Positions 25,747 through 34,485 are shown, numbered from the stretch's first letter. The stretch is DNA of 64,000 nucleotides from an uncultured Propionimicrobium sp. (GCA_946221385.1 CAMIGX010000009.1:20421-84420), one strand, 5' to 3'. The notes: generated by a model not told the origin, from the letters alone. Program-made: numbers and translations.

Positions 25747-27011
25747 TGGACGTACCTACTTTGCTTGATTGGACCCCAGATCCCTGGAAAAACAGCGAAC
25801 TAGATCTCCGAGATGCTGCAGATATCGCCAAGAATAAAGTTCACGAAATCCGCGAAGAGGCTGAGCAGACGGCCCGCAAAATGCGGCCCATCGGCAAGAT
25901 CATCGCCCGCAATCTGGAGCAAAAAGCGCTCGCTCAAGACGAATTCGCCGATCGACTCATTAACGCCTACGGAATTGTTCAACACGGGCGCCTACAGGTC
26001 GAGAGCATCAAGGCATCTTTCGTCCCTAGTGTCGCCAAAGTCGACGCCCAAGCCCCAAAGATCACTCGCGATGATCAAGGCTATTGCGAATCTACTGTGC
26101 GACCGAAGACGAATGATCCGGCCGAGCTCGAATATGCCAGGAGAATGTGGCTACTCGCACTGCAATACACCCAGCTATTGCGTGAATTACTAATACGAGC
26201 AGAGCAAAGCGACAATCAAATGGCGAAGGGCTTATACGGCCTGCTCGGACTTGATTTTCCAACTGCAAGGGATGGCTGGCTGGATTTATCTGACGCAGGA
26301 ATCGCATATCAAGCGGCCCTGAATAACCAAGCTGGCTATGGCGACTGCGTGACATTATCTACCTTGTTGTCTATCGCCAATAGCGATCCTAGTTTCATTC
26401 GAAAACACATGAAATGGAATGCGGATGATCAATGCTACGAAGTGGCGTTATATGGCGAGGACGGCAAAAAGCGCACTGTACGGGTCTATCAAGAAGATTT
26501 AGACGCATTGGCGTGGACCGACAAAGAGGGCAATGATCGCACTGGCTCGTCATTTCCGGGCAGCAAACAACATTCGTTCATGAGTGTCTATGAGGCTGCA
26601 ATCGCTAAAGAATTCGGTCACGAGGATCTAGCTAAAGGCAAGTCGACGGATTTTGCTATCGAACGAATCACTGGCAAATCCGCAGATCGCACCGTGCCGC
26701 CGCCTTCTTTTGAGCAAGTGAAAGAAACCCTCGATCGTCGCCCGCCGGGGCTTGTCGTGGTCGGATCCGGCGGACGTGATCCGGTGGATATGGGATCTGT
26801 CGATCCGTCGAAACGAATCGTCGAAGCACATGCCTACTCGGTTAAAGGCTTTGATGATCAGGGACGCATTGTGGTCGTGAATCCTTGGGGGCCAGGAGGC
26901 GGCTGGGTCGACGGTCATTACTATCCCGGCGAAATTCACTTGACGGAGGAGGAATACAACAAATTCTTCCATTCGGGGGCTGCAAAAGATAAGTATCAAG
27001 GGATCTTCTGA
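25746..27011 (+). CDS. Calpain-like (C2 family) cysteine peptidase, candidate type VII effector
   Basis: 421 residues. The N-terminal ~110 are helical and charged, like the delivery domains of secreted effectors. Residues ~180-400 match the calpain catalytic core. NNQAGYGDCVTLSTLLSIA carries the nucleophile Cys201 (GDC, with Val instead of the usual Trp after it). SFMSVYEAAIAKEFG follows near 285, then EAHAYSVKGF with His362 and VVVNPWGPGGG with Asn379. The triad is complete, so it should be an active papain-fold peptidase. It lacks a Sec signal peptide. It is coupled to an EspC-like protein upstream and to a small protein downstream, as in effector/immunity loci. Its base composition is AT-richer than its neighbours. 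Whether it targets competitors or host proteins is unknown. Confidence 0.85.
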   Translation: MDVPTLLDWTPDPWKNSELDLRDAADIAKNKVHEIREEAEQTARKMRPIGKIIARNLEQKALAQDEFADRLINAYGIVQHGRLQVESIKASFVPSVAKVDAQAPKITRDDQGYCESTVRPKTNDPAELEYARRMWLLALQYTQLLRELLIRAEQSDNQMAKGLYGLLGLDFPTARDGWLDLSDAGIAYQAALNNQAGYGDCVTLSTLLSIANSDPSFIRKHMKWNADDQCYEVALYGEDGKKRTVRVYQEDLDALAWTDKEGNDRTGSSFPGSKQHSFMSVYEAAIAKEFGHEDLAKGKSTDFAIERITGKSADRTVPPPSFEQVKETLDRRPPGLVVVGSGGRDPVDMGSVDPSKRIVEAHAYSVKGFDDQGRIVVVNPWGPGGGWVDGHYYPGEIHLTEEEYNKFFHSGAAKDKYQGIF

Positions 27012-27337
27012 TGGAACGAAAATATCGAGAATTATTAGGGGAGCTACAGCAGGCTCTCGATCAAACTTTAGGGCCGTTGGATTGGAATATCACCGAAACA
27101 CCGCAACAATTGCCACTCTATTTAGCAGCGGGGGTGGACGTTCCAAATATCGATCGCGATGAATTAACCGCGGCAGTAAATGCCGTACTGAATAGATTTG
27201 GCTTCCCCATCCAACCCCTGCCCGAAGGTAGCCCGTCTGGACATCTCGTTTTCGAAGGATCAGACGCACGCGGTGTCACCCTGCGCATCATGATCAAAAT
27301 GGGCATCGACATGTGGCTCATACTGCCCAAGTCTTGA
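27011..27337 (+). CDS. Small LppA-like protein, candidate immunity factor
   Basis: 108 residues with no signal peptide, so predicted cytoplasmic. Its ATG overlaps the peptidase stop (TGATG). The C-terminal half (GHLVFEGSDARGVTLRIMI then MWLILPKS) resembles the end of the next protein (RGFTIARQQ then EMLILVPI). Both look like the alpha/beta fold of actinobacterial LppA-type proteins. The tight coupling to a potentially self-damaging peptidase makes an inhibitor/immunity role attractive, but nothing in the sequence proves it. AT-rich codon use matches the peptidase gene, suggesting they arrived together. Confidence 0.65.
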   Translation: MERKYRELLGELQQALDQTLGPLDWNITETPQQLPLYLAAGVDVPNIDRDELTAAVNAVLNRFGFPIQPLPEGSPSGHLVFEGSDARGVTLRIMIKMGIDMWLILPKS

Positions 27338-27393
27338 TCGAGAAAACCCTCACAGCGCTAGGCTGAAATCAGGACAACTCGCTGGAGCAGATT

Positions 27394-27906
27394 ATGCAGA
27401 AGTCAGCCAGGATCTGGCTCATCATGCTCGTGGTCGTCGCGCTGATAGTGACAGCTGTCGCTTTGCAGGTGCGTCAGGCGTCCAGAATCGGAGACCATGA
27501 TCCGGGTTATCGGTGGATTCCGCGGCCGATGAATATGACTGCCGCTGAGGTGCATGAAAAATATGGCCCGATCTTGGTCGCGCTGGCCGGGCAAATTCCT
27601 AATGACGAAATTGTGGCTGGGCCGACGTTCAAATTTTCCGATGACGCTATTTTCTGCACCGTCAAGGTCGAAGTGCAGATGAAGAATTGGGGCGGCGTGG
27701 ACGCGGTCTATAGAGAGCGCATCTTCGATGACGTGCTAGTCGCCAATGGTTTCGAAAAGGCCCGCTCAGCCACTGAAAGTTCAGGCCGTGGATTCACTAT
27801 CGCTCGTCAGCAACGTGGCGGCAGCGCTATTTTCCAGAACTACTGGCAGACCGGAAACGAGATGCTCATCTTGGTGCCCATCACTAAGCGGGCTTGCCAG
27901 TCCTGA
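27394..27906 (+). CDS. LppA-like membrane-anchored protein
   Basis: 170 residues. An N-terminal hydrophobic segment (IWLIMLVVVALIVTAVAL, residues 7-24) without a lipobox Cys indicates a signal anchor, with the domain outside the membrane. The globular part carries AEVHEKYGPILVALAGQIP and ends RGFTIARQQ then EMLILVPITKRACQS, resembling mycobacterial LppA family lipoproteins and the preceding small protein. It has its own TAGGCT box (27359-27364) and a GGAGCAG Shine-Dalgarno, so it may be expressed apart from the peptidase operon. An extracellular immunity or accessory function is possible. Confidence 0.65.
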   Translation: MQKSARIWLIMLVVVALIVTAVALQVRQASRIGDHDPGYRWIPRPMNMTAAEVHEKYGPILVALAGQIPNDEIVAGPTFKFSDDAIFCTVKVEVQMKNWGGVDAVYRERIFDDVLVANGFEKARSATESSGRGFTIARQQRGGSAIFQNYWQTGNEMLILVPITKRACQS

Positions 27907-27930
27907 TTTCATTCGAGCTCAACGGCCGTG

Positions 27931-28467
27931 CTAGATCATGTCGAGCAGTGTCAACCCGACTCCTCCGGCCGCCCCAAGGAGCACGATGATCCACGGCGGC
28001 GTGCGCCAGGCGACCAGCAGCACGAAGCACAATAGTGCGAGCACAAATGCGGCGGGCGCGATGATAGCTGAAGTGAGTACCGGGCTGTAGAGCGCCGCCG
28101 ATCGGACGAGCGCGACGACTGCCTGCGATGCCGGAGCCATTGGCGACGGCGCCAAGATAGGCGGCGAAGGTGAATAGTGGTCCTGGGACGGCTTGGGCCG
28201 CCCCGTAGCCGGCTAAGAATTGTTCTTCGCTGACCCAGCCAGGATAGACGACTGCTCCGTGTAACAACGGCAACACCACGTGCCCGCCGCCGAAGACCAG
28301 GGCACCAGCACGGTAGAAAGCGTCGCAGAAGCTCATCCAGAAGCTGCCCGTCGCGCGCGCCAGGATCGGCAGCCCAAACAGCAAAATGACGAAAATCGTG
28401 AGGCAGCCGATGCCAACACCAACGCGCAGCGGCGAAGGCGAGCTTTGGCGCTGCTCGAGCGGCCCGG
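27931..28467 (-). pseudogene. chrA chromate transporter remnant
   Basis: Only the second CHR domain of a ChrA-type chromate transporter survives. The 5' part reads SFWMSFCDAFYRAGALVFGGGH, then VSEEQFLAGYGAAQAVPGPLFTF (key family residues), in one frame. After AYLGAVANG the homology jumps to another frame (QAVVALVRSAALYSPVLTSAI and VAWRTPPWIIVLLGA). The block expected between these parts is missing, so there is both a frameshift near 28130 and an internal deletion. The N-terminal domain is absent, its place being taken by rnj. It cannot make a working transporter. Confidence 0.85.
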
Positions 28468-30147
28468 TCAAAGCGCGATGACGACCGGAACGATCATCGG
28501 ACGGCGCTTGAAACGTTTGGCGACCCAACGTCCCACGACTCGCCGGACCACCTGCTGCAGGCGGTGCGCGTCGTCAACACCGTCATTGATCGCGGCCTGC
28601 AGTTCTTGGGCGATTTCGACGGTGACCTCGTCAAATACCTGCGGATCTTCGGAGAAGCCACGGGCGCTGACGTCTGGACCGGCGACGATATTGCCGCTGC
28701 GCAGATCGACAGCTGCCACGATCGAAATGAAACCTTCTTCACCGAGAATTTGTCGGTCGGTGAGCGTCGACTCGCCGAGATCGCCGACCGTCGTTCCGTC
28801 GACGAAGATATAGGACGCATCGACACGTCCGACCTTTCGGATTTGGCCGTCAGCGAGGTCCACGACGTCACCGTCTTCGGCGACGACGATGTGCTCAGCT
28901 GAGATACCGGTGGCTTCTGCGAGTTTCGCGTTAGCGACCAGATGACGCACCTCGCCGTGGATGGGCAGCACATTGCGTGGCTGAACGACGTTGTAGGTAT
29001 ACAGCAGCTCGCCGGCGCTGGCGTGTCCCGAGACGTGCACGAAGGCATTGCCCTTGTGGACGACGTTGACGCCCAGCTTGGTCAAGCCATTGATGACGCG
29101 ATAGACGGCATTTTCGTTACCTGGGATCAGCGAGCTGGCCAGCAAGACTGTGTCGCCGGGGCCGACGCTGATCGCAGGATGCTCCTTGTTGGCCATCCGG
29201 GACAGCGCTGAAAGCGGTTCGCCCTGCGATCCGGTGGAGATGATGACCAGCTCGTCATCAGGATATTTCTCGATGTCCGACAGCTCGACCATGATGCCGT
29301 CAGGCACGTTCAAGAAGCCGAGCTGTTGAGCGATCGTCATATTGCGCACCATCGAACGTCCGACGTAGACGACCTTGCGGCCATGCTCGTCAGCGAGGTT
29401 GATGATTTGTTGAACGCGGTGCACGTGCGAAGCGAAACAGGCGACTACCAGTTTTTGGGTCGCGGTATTGAATACCCGTTCAATGCTCGGCTCGATTGAT
29501 CGTTCGGCCGGGGTGAAGCCGCTGACTTCGGCGTTGGTCGAGTCGGCCATCAGCAGGTCGACGCCGGCATAGCTGAGCCGCGCGAAGCCACGCAGGTCGG
29601 TGATACGTCCGTCGAGGGGCAACTGGTCCATCTTGTAGTCGCCAGTGTGCAAGACGGTGCCGGCAGCACAATGAATGGCGACGGCCATGGCGTCAGGAAT
29701 CGAGTGATTGACAGCGAGAAATTCCAGCCGGAATTGATCTAGCTCGACGATCTGTCCGTCCTTGACCGGACGCAATTGGACGTCGCCGATTCGATGTTCC
29801 TTAGCCTTCGGTTCGACCAGCGCCAAGGTCAACGTCGATCCATAAAGCGGGATGTCTGGACGCATCCGCAGCAGATATGGCACAGCTCCGATGTGGTCTT
29901 CGTGGCCGTGGGTCAAGACCAAGCCGACGACGTCGTCCATGCGTGGCCGCAGATAGTCCAGCCCCGGCAAGATCAAGTCGACTCCGGGTTGGCTGTCTTC
30001 GGGGAAGAGGACGCCGCAGTCGACCAGCAGGATCTGGCCGTTGAGTTCGAAGCAGGTCATGTTGCGTCCGACGTCGCCGAGGCCACCGAGCGGAATGATC
30101 CGTAGGGTGTCTGGGGCCAGCGCGGGCAAAGTCTGCTGTTCGTTCAT
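28468..30147 (-). CDS. rnj: Ribonuclease J
   Basis: 559 residues. Metallo-beta-lactamase/beta-CASP RNase with 5'-to-3' exo- and endonuclease activity in mRNA decay and rRNA maturation. Metal site LTHGHEDHIGAVPYL near residue 80 (HxHxDH), HTGDYKMD near 168 and DSTNAEVSGF near 200. Beta-CASP motifs are in CFASHVHRVQQI, STGSQGEPLSALSRM (~305) and HVSGHASAGEL (~365). The C-terminal domain is short, as in other actinobacteria. With the RNase E/G at 40-43 kb it makes up a typical actinobacterial mRNA-decay pair. A TAAGAT box 8 nt before the ATG suggests leaderless transcription. Confidence 0.96.
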   Translation of the reverse strand: MNEQQTLPALAPDTLRIIPLGGLGDVGRNMTCFELNGQILLVDCGVLFPEDSQPGVDLILPGLDYLRPRMDDVVGLVLTHGHEDHIGAVPYLLRMRPDIPLYGSTLTLALVEPKAKEHRIGDVQLRPVKDGQIVELDQFRLEFLAVNHSIPDAMAVAIHCAAGTVLHTGDYKMDQLPLDGRITDLRGFARLSYAGVDLLMADSTNAEVSGFTPAERSIEPSIERVFNTATQKLVVACFASHVHRVQQIINLADEHGRKVVYVGRSMVRNMTIAQQLGFLNVPDGIMVELSDIEKYPDDELVIISTGSQGEPLSALSRMANKEHPAISVGPGDTVLLASSLIPGNENAVYRVINGLTKLGVNVVHKGNAFVHVSGHASAGELLYTYNVVQPRNVLPIHGEVRHLVANAKLAEATGISAEHIVVAEDGDVVDLADGQIRKVGRVDASYIFVDGTTVGDLGESTLTDRQILGEEGFISIVAAVDLRSGNIVAGPDVSARGFSEDPQVFDEVTVEIAQELQAAINDGVDDAHRLQQVVRRVVGRWVAKRFKRRPMIVPVVIAL

Positions 30148-30312
30148 CGCGGCTCATCTTATCGAGGAATAGCGGGAGCGCTCGATTCGGTGAGGCTCAC
30201 TTGCTATCTGCGCAGTGGAATCGTCTGTTCGTTGTAGCCAAGTAGTTTGAGTGACTCATGACAGTGCGGTGGCGATCCGGCAAGCTCGGTGGAGCTAGCT
30301 AGACTCGGACGC

Positions 30313-30840
30313 GTGAATCATCGTCGTCCCGCGTCGGTCCGGCTGGCGCTACCCAGCGAGGCTGAGCAGATCGTCGCCGTCCAGCGGGATTGGCTCGCGG
30401 TGCAGCCCGAGATCAGCCGGGTATTGGAGCATCTCGATGAGCAGGAAATGGTCTCCGCTTGGCAGCAGGCGATCGTGGCCCCCCCGCTAGCGACCTATCG
30501 CGTTCTAGTGGCACTCGACGAACAAGGCGCTGTGCAGGGATTCGCGGCCATCGGACCGAGCGAAGACCCGGACGCCGAACCGACCGATGGCACCGTCGCC
30601 GAATTCTGCGTGACACCAACTAAGGAACGTGACGGTCACCGGGACCGGCTGCTGCACGCTATCGCCGACACCTTGCGGCTAGACGGCTTTGAGCGCGCAA
30701 CATGGTGGGTCCGGTCGACTGATGATCTGACGCGGCAGTGGCTCGTCGAGACCGGTTGGGGTCCAGATGGCGCTCATCAGGAGATCGGCGACGAACAGGT
30801 CCGCTTCAAGCAAATTCGGATGCACACTTCCTTGATCTAG
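30313..30840 (+). CDS. GNAT family acetyltransferase
   Basis: 175 residues from the GTG at 30313. The layout is that of GCN5-related N-acetyltransferases: VRLALPSEAEQIVAVQRDWL at the N-terminus, YRVLVALDEQGAVQGFAAI as the central strands, and VAEFCVTPTKERDGHRDRLLHAIADTL, where the acetyl-CoA pyrophosphate loop Q/RxxGxG/A is degenerate (KERDGHRDR). WVRSTDDLTRQWLVETGW forms the terminal part. The weak loop makes catalytic activity plausible but not certain. A TAGACT box 7 nt before the GTG and no Shine-Dalgarno indicate leaderless expression. It diverges from rnj. Substrate unknown. Confidence 0.8.
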   Translation: MNHRRPASVRLALPSEAEQIVAVQRDWLAVQPEISRVLEHLDEQEMVSAWQQAIVAPPLATYRVLVALDEQGAVQGFAAIGPSEDPDAEPTDGTVAEFCVTPTKERDGHRDRLLHAIADTLRLDGFERATWWVRSTDDLTRQWLVETGWGPDGAHQEIGDEQVRFKQIRMHTSLI

Positions 30841-30949
30841 TTTCCGAACTGATCAAGTTTTCGAAAGCTCTCGAATCGTCTTCTTCAACGGCATTTCACG
30901 CCGTCAACTGAGGCTTGGACCAATAACTGAGATATATCCGGTTTATTTT

Positions 30950-31717
30950 TCAGCGAGTGACGACGCTGCGTAACTCGATGACCTTCAACTGATAGAAATC
31001 CGGTTCAGAAACCAACCGCAACGAACCCGACTGACCCAGCGCAGACCAATCCACCCGCCACTCAACCCGCGCCGAAATTACGTAATCACCCCGATCCAAG
31101 TAGACGTGATGACAAGTCGGCGACTTCGCTTTCGGATCCTCATCCAACCCACGCACCGAAGTCCCCACACAGCGATAACGTCTCCCATCACCAGTCTCAA
31201 ACAACCCCGCGACCGGATAGGCATCCAACTCCACCGTCACCGGCCCATCAGAAACCTGCTGACGAATCCCATCTGGATGCTCAACATGCAACCAAACCGG
31301 AAAACCAACCGGCAACGCATTCCACTCATTACGAGCCGGATCAGGCTGCATCACAAAACGCGCCGCCGGCACCTGCACCGACCCAGCAACCCGAGACGCA
31401 GCTGCGACCACCTGATCAGCACTCAACGCAGCCGGCACCGCACTAGGACTATGAAAAGGCAAAAACGACGGCTTAATTGGACCAGTCGGACCCGGCTGCG
31501 GCAGATTCGCAGGCTGCACGGGAGCATGTGTTGATTGAGCCGCTTGTCGGCGATTGGTTACTCCAGCGATGACGGTGGCAGTAGAGCCCTGCGATGACGC
31601 CTCGATTTCTTTGACGGACACCGGGTCGAAGCCATCTTTGTCTGCCCAGGCAGCGCTCCCGAAGAGAGGTATGAAGATCACTACCGCTGCAATCACAATC
31701 CTGATTCGAGCGTGCAT
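30950..31717 (-). CDS. Exported protein of unknown function
   Basis: 255 residues with a Sec signal peptide (RIRIVIAAVVIFIPLFGSAAWA, cleavage after AWA near residue 25). A Pro-rich linker (~60-95) leads to a C-terminal domain of ~150 residues rich in beta strands, containing two Cys (GRRYRCVGTS and KSPTCHHVY) that could form a disulphide outside the cell. Third codon positions are strongly T- and G-biased (GTT, GAT, TTG), unlike the core genes. Its start lies inside the end of the upstream lipoprotein gene (25-bp overlap), behind GAGGAGGT. No family recognised. Confidence 0.75.
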   Translation of the reverse strand: MHARIRIVIAAVVIFIPLFGSAAWADKDGFDPVSVKEIEASSQGSTATVIAGVTNRRQAAQSTHAPVQPANLPQPGPTGPIKPSFLPFHSPSAVPAALSADQVVAAASRVAGSVQVPAARFVMQPDPARNEWNALPVGFPVWLHVEHPDGIRQQVSDGPVTVELDAYPVAGLFETGDGRRYRCVGTSVRGLDEDPKAKSPTCHHVYLDRGDYVISARVEWRVDWSALGQSGSLRLVSEPDFYQLKVIELRSVVTR

Positions 31718-32253
31718 TCAGCCACCTCCTCACTCTTAATACCGAAAAGCTTCAGTTTCATTTGGTCATCAAATTTGAAATACCAACGCTCATATCTCAG
31801 CGCCGCATTGCCTGTTTCTTGCCCGTCACGAATCACCTTGGTTTCGCGATAGTCAGAACACGAACGCAATACAATCGCCGCCCCAGCGTCTATATCATCG
31901 TGATACTTTCGAATCTCAAACTTCGCCTTATCAGCGCCAACTAAGATCAATTTGTCGTGAGCAGCTTTTTGATATGCATCCTTCAACTGACTTAGATATG
32001 GATCCATCGCGAGAGTTTCTAACTCCGCTGGAAAAGGTTCATATTTGCCAGCATAAATATGCGTGTTATTAATCTCATCGATACGCAAATAGATCTGCTC
32101 AGCCTGCTGATAAGCATCCAAATACGTCCGACTCGGCTCCGGGGTCGCACCAATGCTCACCGAAGGCGACGGCTCGCCCGGCCCACCACACGAACACAAC
32201 AACACCGCACAACACAGCGTCACCGCAAAGAACTTAAACAGCCCAAACTTCAT
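31693..32253 (-). CDS. Lipoprotein of unknown function
   Basis: 186 residues from the ATG at 32253, which follows AAGGAGG. The N-terminus MKFGLFKFFAVTLCCAVLLCSC ends in a lipobox (LLCS-C, modified Cys near 22), followed by a Pro/Ser-rich tether. The rest is helical and charged (TYLDAYQQAEQIYLRIDEIN), then strand-rich, with two further Cys (RSCSDYRE and AECTLESGL). The gene is AT-rich compared with flanking core genes. It overlaps the next exported protein gene, so the two act together, probably on the cell surface. Function unknown. Confidence 0.78.
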   Translation of the reverse strand: MKFGLFKFFAVTLCCAVLLCSCGGPGEPSPSVSIGATPEPSRTYLDAYQQAEQIYLRIDEINNTHIYAGKYEPFPAELETLAMDPYLSQLKDAYQKAAHDKLILVGADKAKFEIRKYHDDIDAGAAIVLRSCSDYRETKVIRDGQETGNAALRYERWYFKFDDQMKLKLFGIKSEEVAECTLESGL

Positions 32254-32489
32254 AGGGGCCTCCTTGGGGGAAGAAGGTCGCTCAACACATCGAGCGCAAT
32301 GCCCAAATCTTGGCACACCCCAGGGCCGAACAACCGCCCCAGACAATCCTCTGTGGAAAACTTTCTGGACGATGTTGAGTGAAACGCGGTCAGCAAGCTG
32401 CCTGACATAGGACCGAAGCGCAAGGTTTAGCTGGCATCTCGGGCTCAGCTGCGATCCGCTCTGCTCGAAGCGTCTCTAGGAAACGCGCC

Positions 32490-33140
32490 TCACCAATCTT
32501 GTTCAGCGAAGTTTTCTAGTCGATCCGCGCCTTGGTTATAGGCGCGCAATTTGAATCCGGCTTCGCCAGCTTCGACGACTGCCCAAGCAGCATTGCGCAG
32601 CCCAAGCAAGCCTTTTGCGGTCCGGAAATCCCAACCTAAAAGCTCTGCGATTGCCATCCGAATCGCCAAGCCATGGCTGACGATGACCACCGTCTGCCCA
32701 GGATGCCGAGCGGCGATGTCGCGCAGTGCCCCGGCGGCTCGTCGTCCAGCTTCGCTCGAGGTCTCTCCCTGCGGAGAGAATCGATAGTCTTCGCCGGCGT
32801 CTCGAGCCATGACGAATTCGGCGTCTTTGGCGGCGACTTCGTCAAAGGTCAAGCCCGCCCAAGAGCCGACATTCACCTCGACCAGATCGTCTACTATGCC
32901 GACCTGCTGAGCGGTCAGCATCGCAAGTTTGGCCGCGGTCTGCTGGGCTCGTTTCAACGGTGAAGAATAGATCGCAGACGGATTCATCTTGCGCAATTGA
33001 GATGCCGAAATCTGGGCTTGACGCTGCCCCAACATATTCAATTCGATATCAGCTTGACCTTGGAATCTATTATCCAAATTCCAATCGGTCTGGCCATGCC
33101 GCCACAAAATGAGTTTCGTCGAATTACGCACTGAAATCAC
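32490..33140 (-). CDS. Histidine phosphatase (phosphoglycerate mutase-like)
   Basis: 216 residues from a GTG. Catalytic RHGQTDWN near residue 14 (phosphohistidine), SSPLKRAQQTA near 58, GET near 125 and VSHGLAIRMAI near 152 (second His) define the branch-1 histidine phosphatase superfamily. It follows rsfS by 5 bp. In mycobacteria the gene in this exact place (after nadD-rsfS) encodes glucosyl-3-phosphoglycerate phosphatase, which makes that a reasonable candidate activity. Other small phosphates are equally possible from motifs alone. There is no Shine-Dalgarno, consistent with translational coupling. Confidence 0.9.
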   Translation of the reverse strand: MISVRNSTKLILWRHGQTDWNLDNRFQGQADIELNMLGQRQAQISASQLRKMNPSAIYSSPLKRAQQTAAKLAMLTAQQVGIVDDLVEVNVGSWAGLTFDEVAAKDAEFVMARDAGEDYRFSPQGETSSEAGRRAAGALRDIAARHPGQTVVIVSHGLAIRMAIAELLGWDFRTAKGLLGLRNAAWAVVEAGEAGFKLRAYNQGADRLENFAEQDW

Positions 33141-33145
33141 CAGGC

Positions 33146-33586
33146 TTAGTTATTTCGGCTGCGATCGTTAGCTGGCGTCCACAAGGGCATTTCCTCGTCC
33201 ACGTCATCTTCTGTGGGCACGACATCGTCCAATTCCAGCGGCACTCGCGGACAATCTTTCCAAAGTCGTTCTAGCGAATAGAGCGCACGATCTTCATCGT
33301 GCTGCACGTGCACCACCAAATCGACGAAATCCAGCAAGACCCAGCGATTATCGCGCTCTCCCTCGCGGCGACTCGGGCGAGTATCCGCGTGCTCGATCAT
33401 TGCCTCCTCGACGGCGTCGACGATGGCGGCTACCTGACGCTCATTATTTGCCGAGACGATCAAGAAGATGTCGGTGATCGCCAGCGACTCGGAGACGTCA
33501 AAGGCCAAGATATTTTGGCCTTTTTTGTTGTTTGCTGCGGTCGCAGCGATTTGCGCGAGTTGGCGGGCCGATTCAGTGGCTGTCAA
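33146..33586 (-). CDS. rsfS: Ribosome silencing factor RsfS
   Basis: 146 residues. Binds ribosomal protein L14 (uL14) and blocks subunit joining when nutrients are short. Family motifs: KGQNILAFDVSESLAITDIFLIVSA region near 22-45 (key D, S and T residues), RDNRWVLLDFVDLVVHVQ near 98-115, and LERLWKDCPRV near 130. The C-terminal tail is acidic. It lies between nadD and the histidine phosphatase gene on one strand, the order conserved across actinobacteria and many other bacteria. Confidence 0.95.
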   Translation of the reverse strand: MTATESARQLAQIAATAANNKKGQNILAFDVSESLAITDIFLIVSANNERQVAAIVDAVEEAMIEHADTRPSRREGERDNRWVLLDFVDLVVHVQHDEDRALYSLERLWKDCPRVPLELDDVVPTEDDVDEEMPLWTPANDRSRNN

Positions 33587-33643
33587 GGTGTCTCCCCCGG
33601 TTTGACTGCTGGGCTGTGACCCAGCCTAGCCACCCGCCTGAGC

Positions 33644-34372
33644 TCAACGCTTGGTTGCCGAGACCGGCGTCGGGTCGGCTTGTAGCGGCGCGGAGACGTT
33701 GGCGTCAGTGTAGAGACCGCGTTTCGCGACATATTGGACGACACCGTCGGGCACCAAATACCACAGTGGCAAGCCTTCAGATACCCGCTGACGGCACTCG
33801 GTAGAACTGATCGCCAACGCCGGCACTTCCAACAATGTCACCTTGTCAGCGGGCAAATGGCTCAGATCACGCTTGTGCAGATCGACCCCAGGACGGCTCA
33901 CGCCGACGAAATTCGCTAGGTCGAACAATTCGTCAGCACCATGCCAGGTCAAGATCGAGGCGAGCGCGTCGGCGCCGGTGATGAAGAACAATTCGACGTC
34001 GCTGCCACGTTCAGCTTTGAGATCCTTCAGCGTGTCGACGGTGTAGGTATTGCCGGGCCGATCGATGTCAACGCGGCTGACCGAAAATTGCGGGTTAGAC
34101 GCGGTCGCGATGACCGTCATCAGGTAGCGGTCTTCCGGCTTGCTGACGCGTCGGCCAGCCTTCTGCCAAGGCACGCCGGTCGGCACGAAGACGACTTCGT
34201 CTAATTCAAATCGTGCCGCTACCTCAGATCCCGCAACTAAGTGGCCATGGTGGATCGGGTCGAAGGTGCCACCCATCACACCTAGCCGATAGGGCTTTTC
34301 ATTGCCGGGCACACGAGCCAGGCCCGTATCAGACTGCGATAGCTGGTGGTCTGGGGCCGGTTGTTCACTCAT
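33644..34372 (-). CDS. nadD: Nicotinate-nucleotide adenylyltransferase
   Basis: 242 residues from the ATG at 34372, which has GAGGAC upstream. An in-frame ATG 54 bp earlier would add 18 residues. Couples nicotinate mononucleotide to ATP, making deamido-NAD. GVMGGTFDPIHHGHLV near residue 31 holds the nucleotidyltransferase GxFDPxHxGH motif. FITGADALASILTWH is near 130 and ISSTECRQRVSEG (SSTxxR) near 198. The N-terminal ~25 residues are an unconserved Ser/Gln-rich extension. First gene of the nadD-rsfS-phosphatase unit. Confidence 0.96.
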   Translation of the reverse strand: MSEQPAPDHQLSQSDTGLARVPGNEKPYRLGVMGGTFDPIHHGHLVAGSEVAARFELDEVVFVPTGVPWQKAGRRVSKPEDRYLMTVIATASNPQFSVSRVDIDRPGNTYTVDTLKDLKAERGSDVELFFITGADALASILTWHGADELFDLANFVGVSRPGVDLHKRDLSHLPADKVTLLEVPALAISSTECRQRVSEGLPLWYLVPDGVVQYVAKRGLYTDANVSAPLQADPTPVSATKR

Positions 34373-34485
34373 GACGTCCTCGACTTCTGCAAAGCAGCGG
34401 CGCATCGCGTCCGCTTGATTGCACACAGATTAGCGCCGAACCGCACTGCCGGCCCCAACCTTTCGAGACGTCGCGCTAGGCAGTC

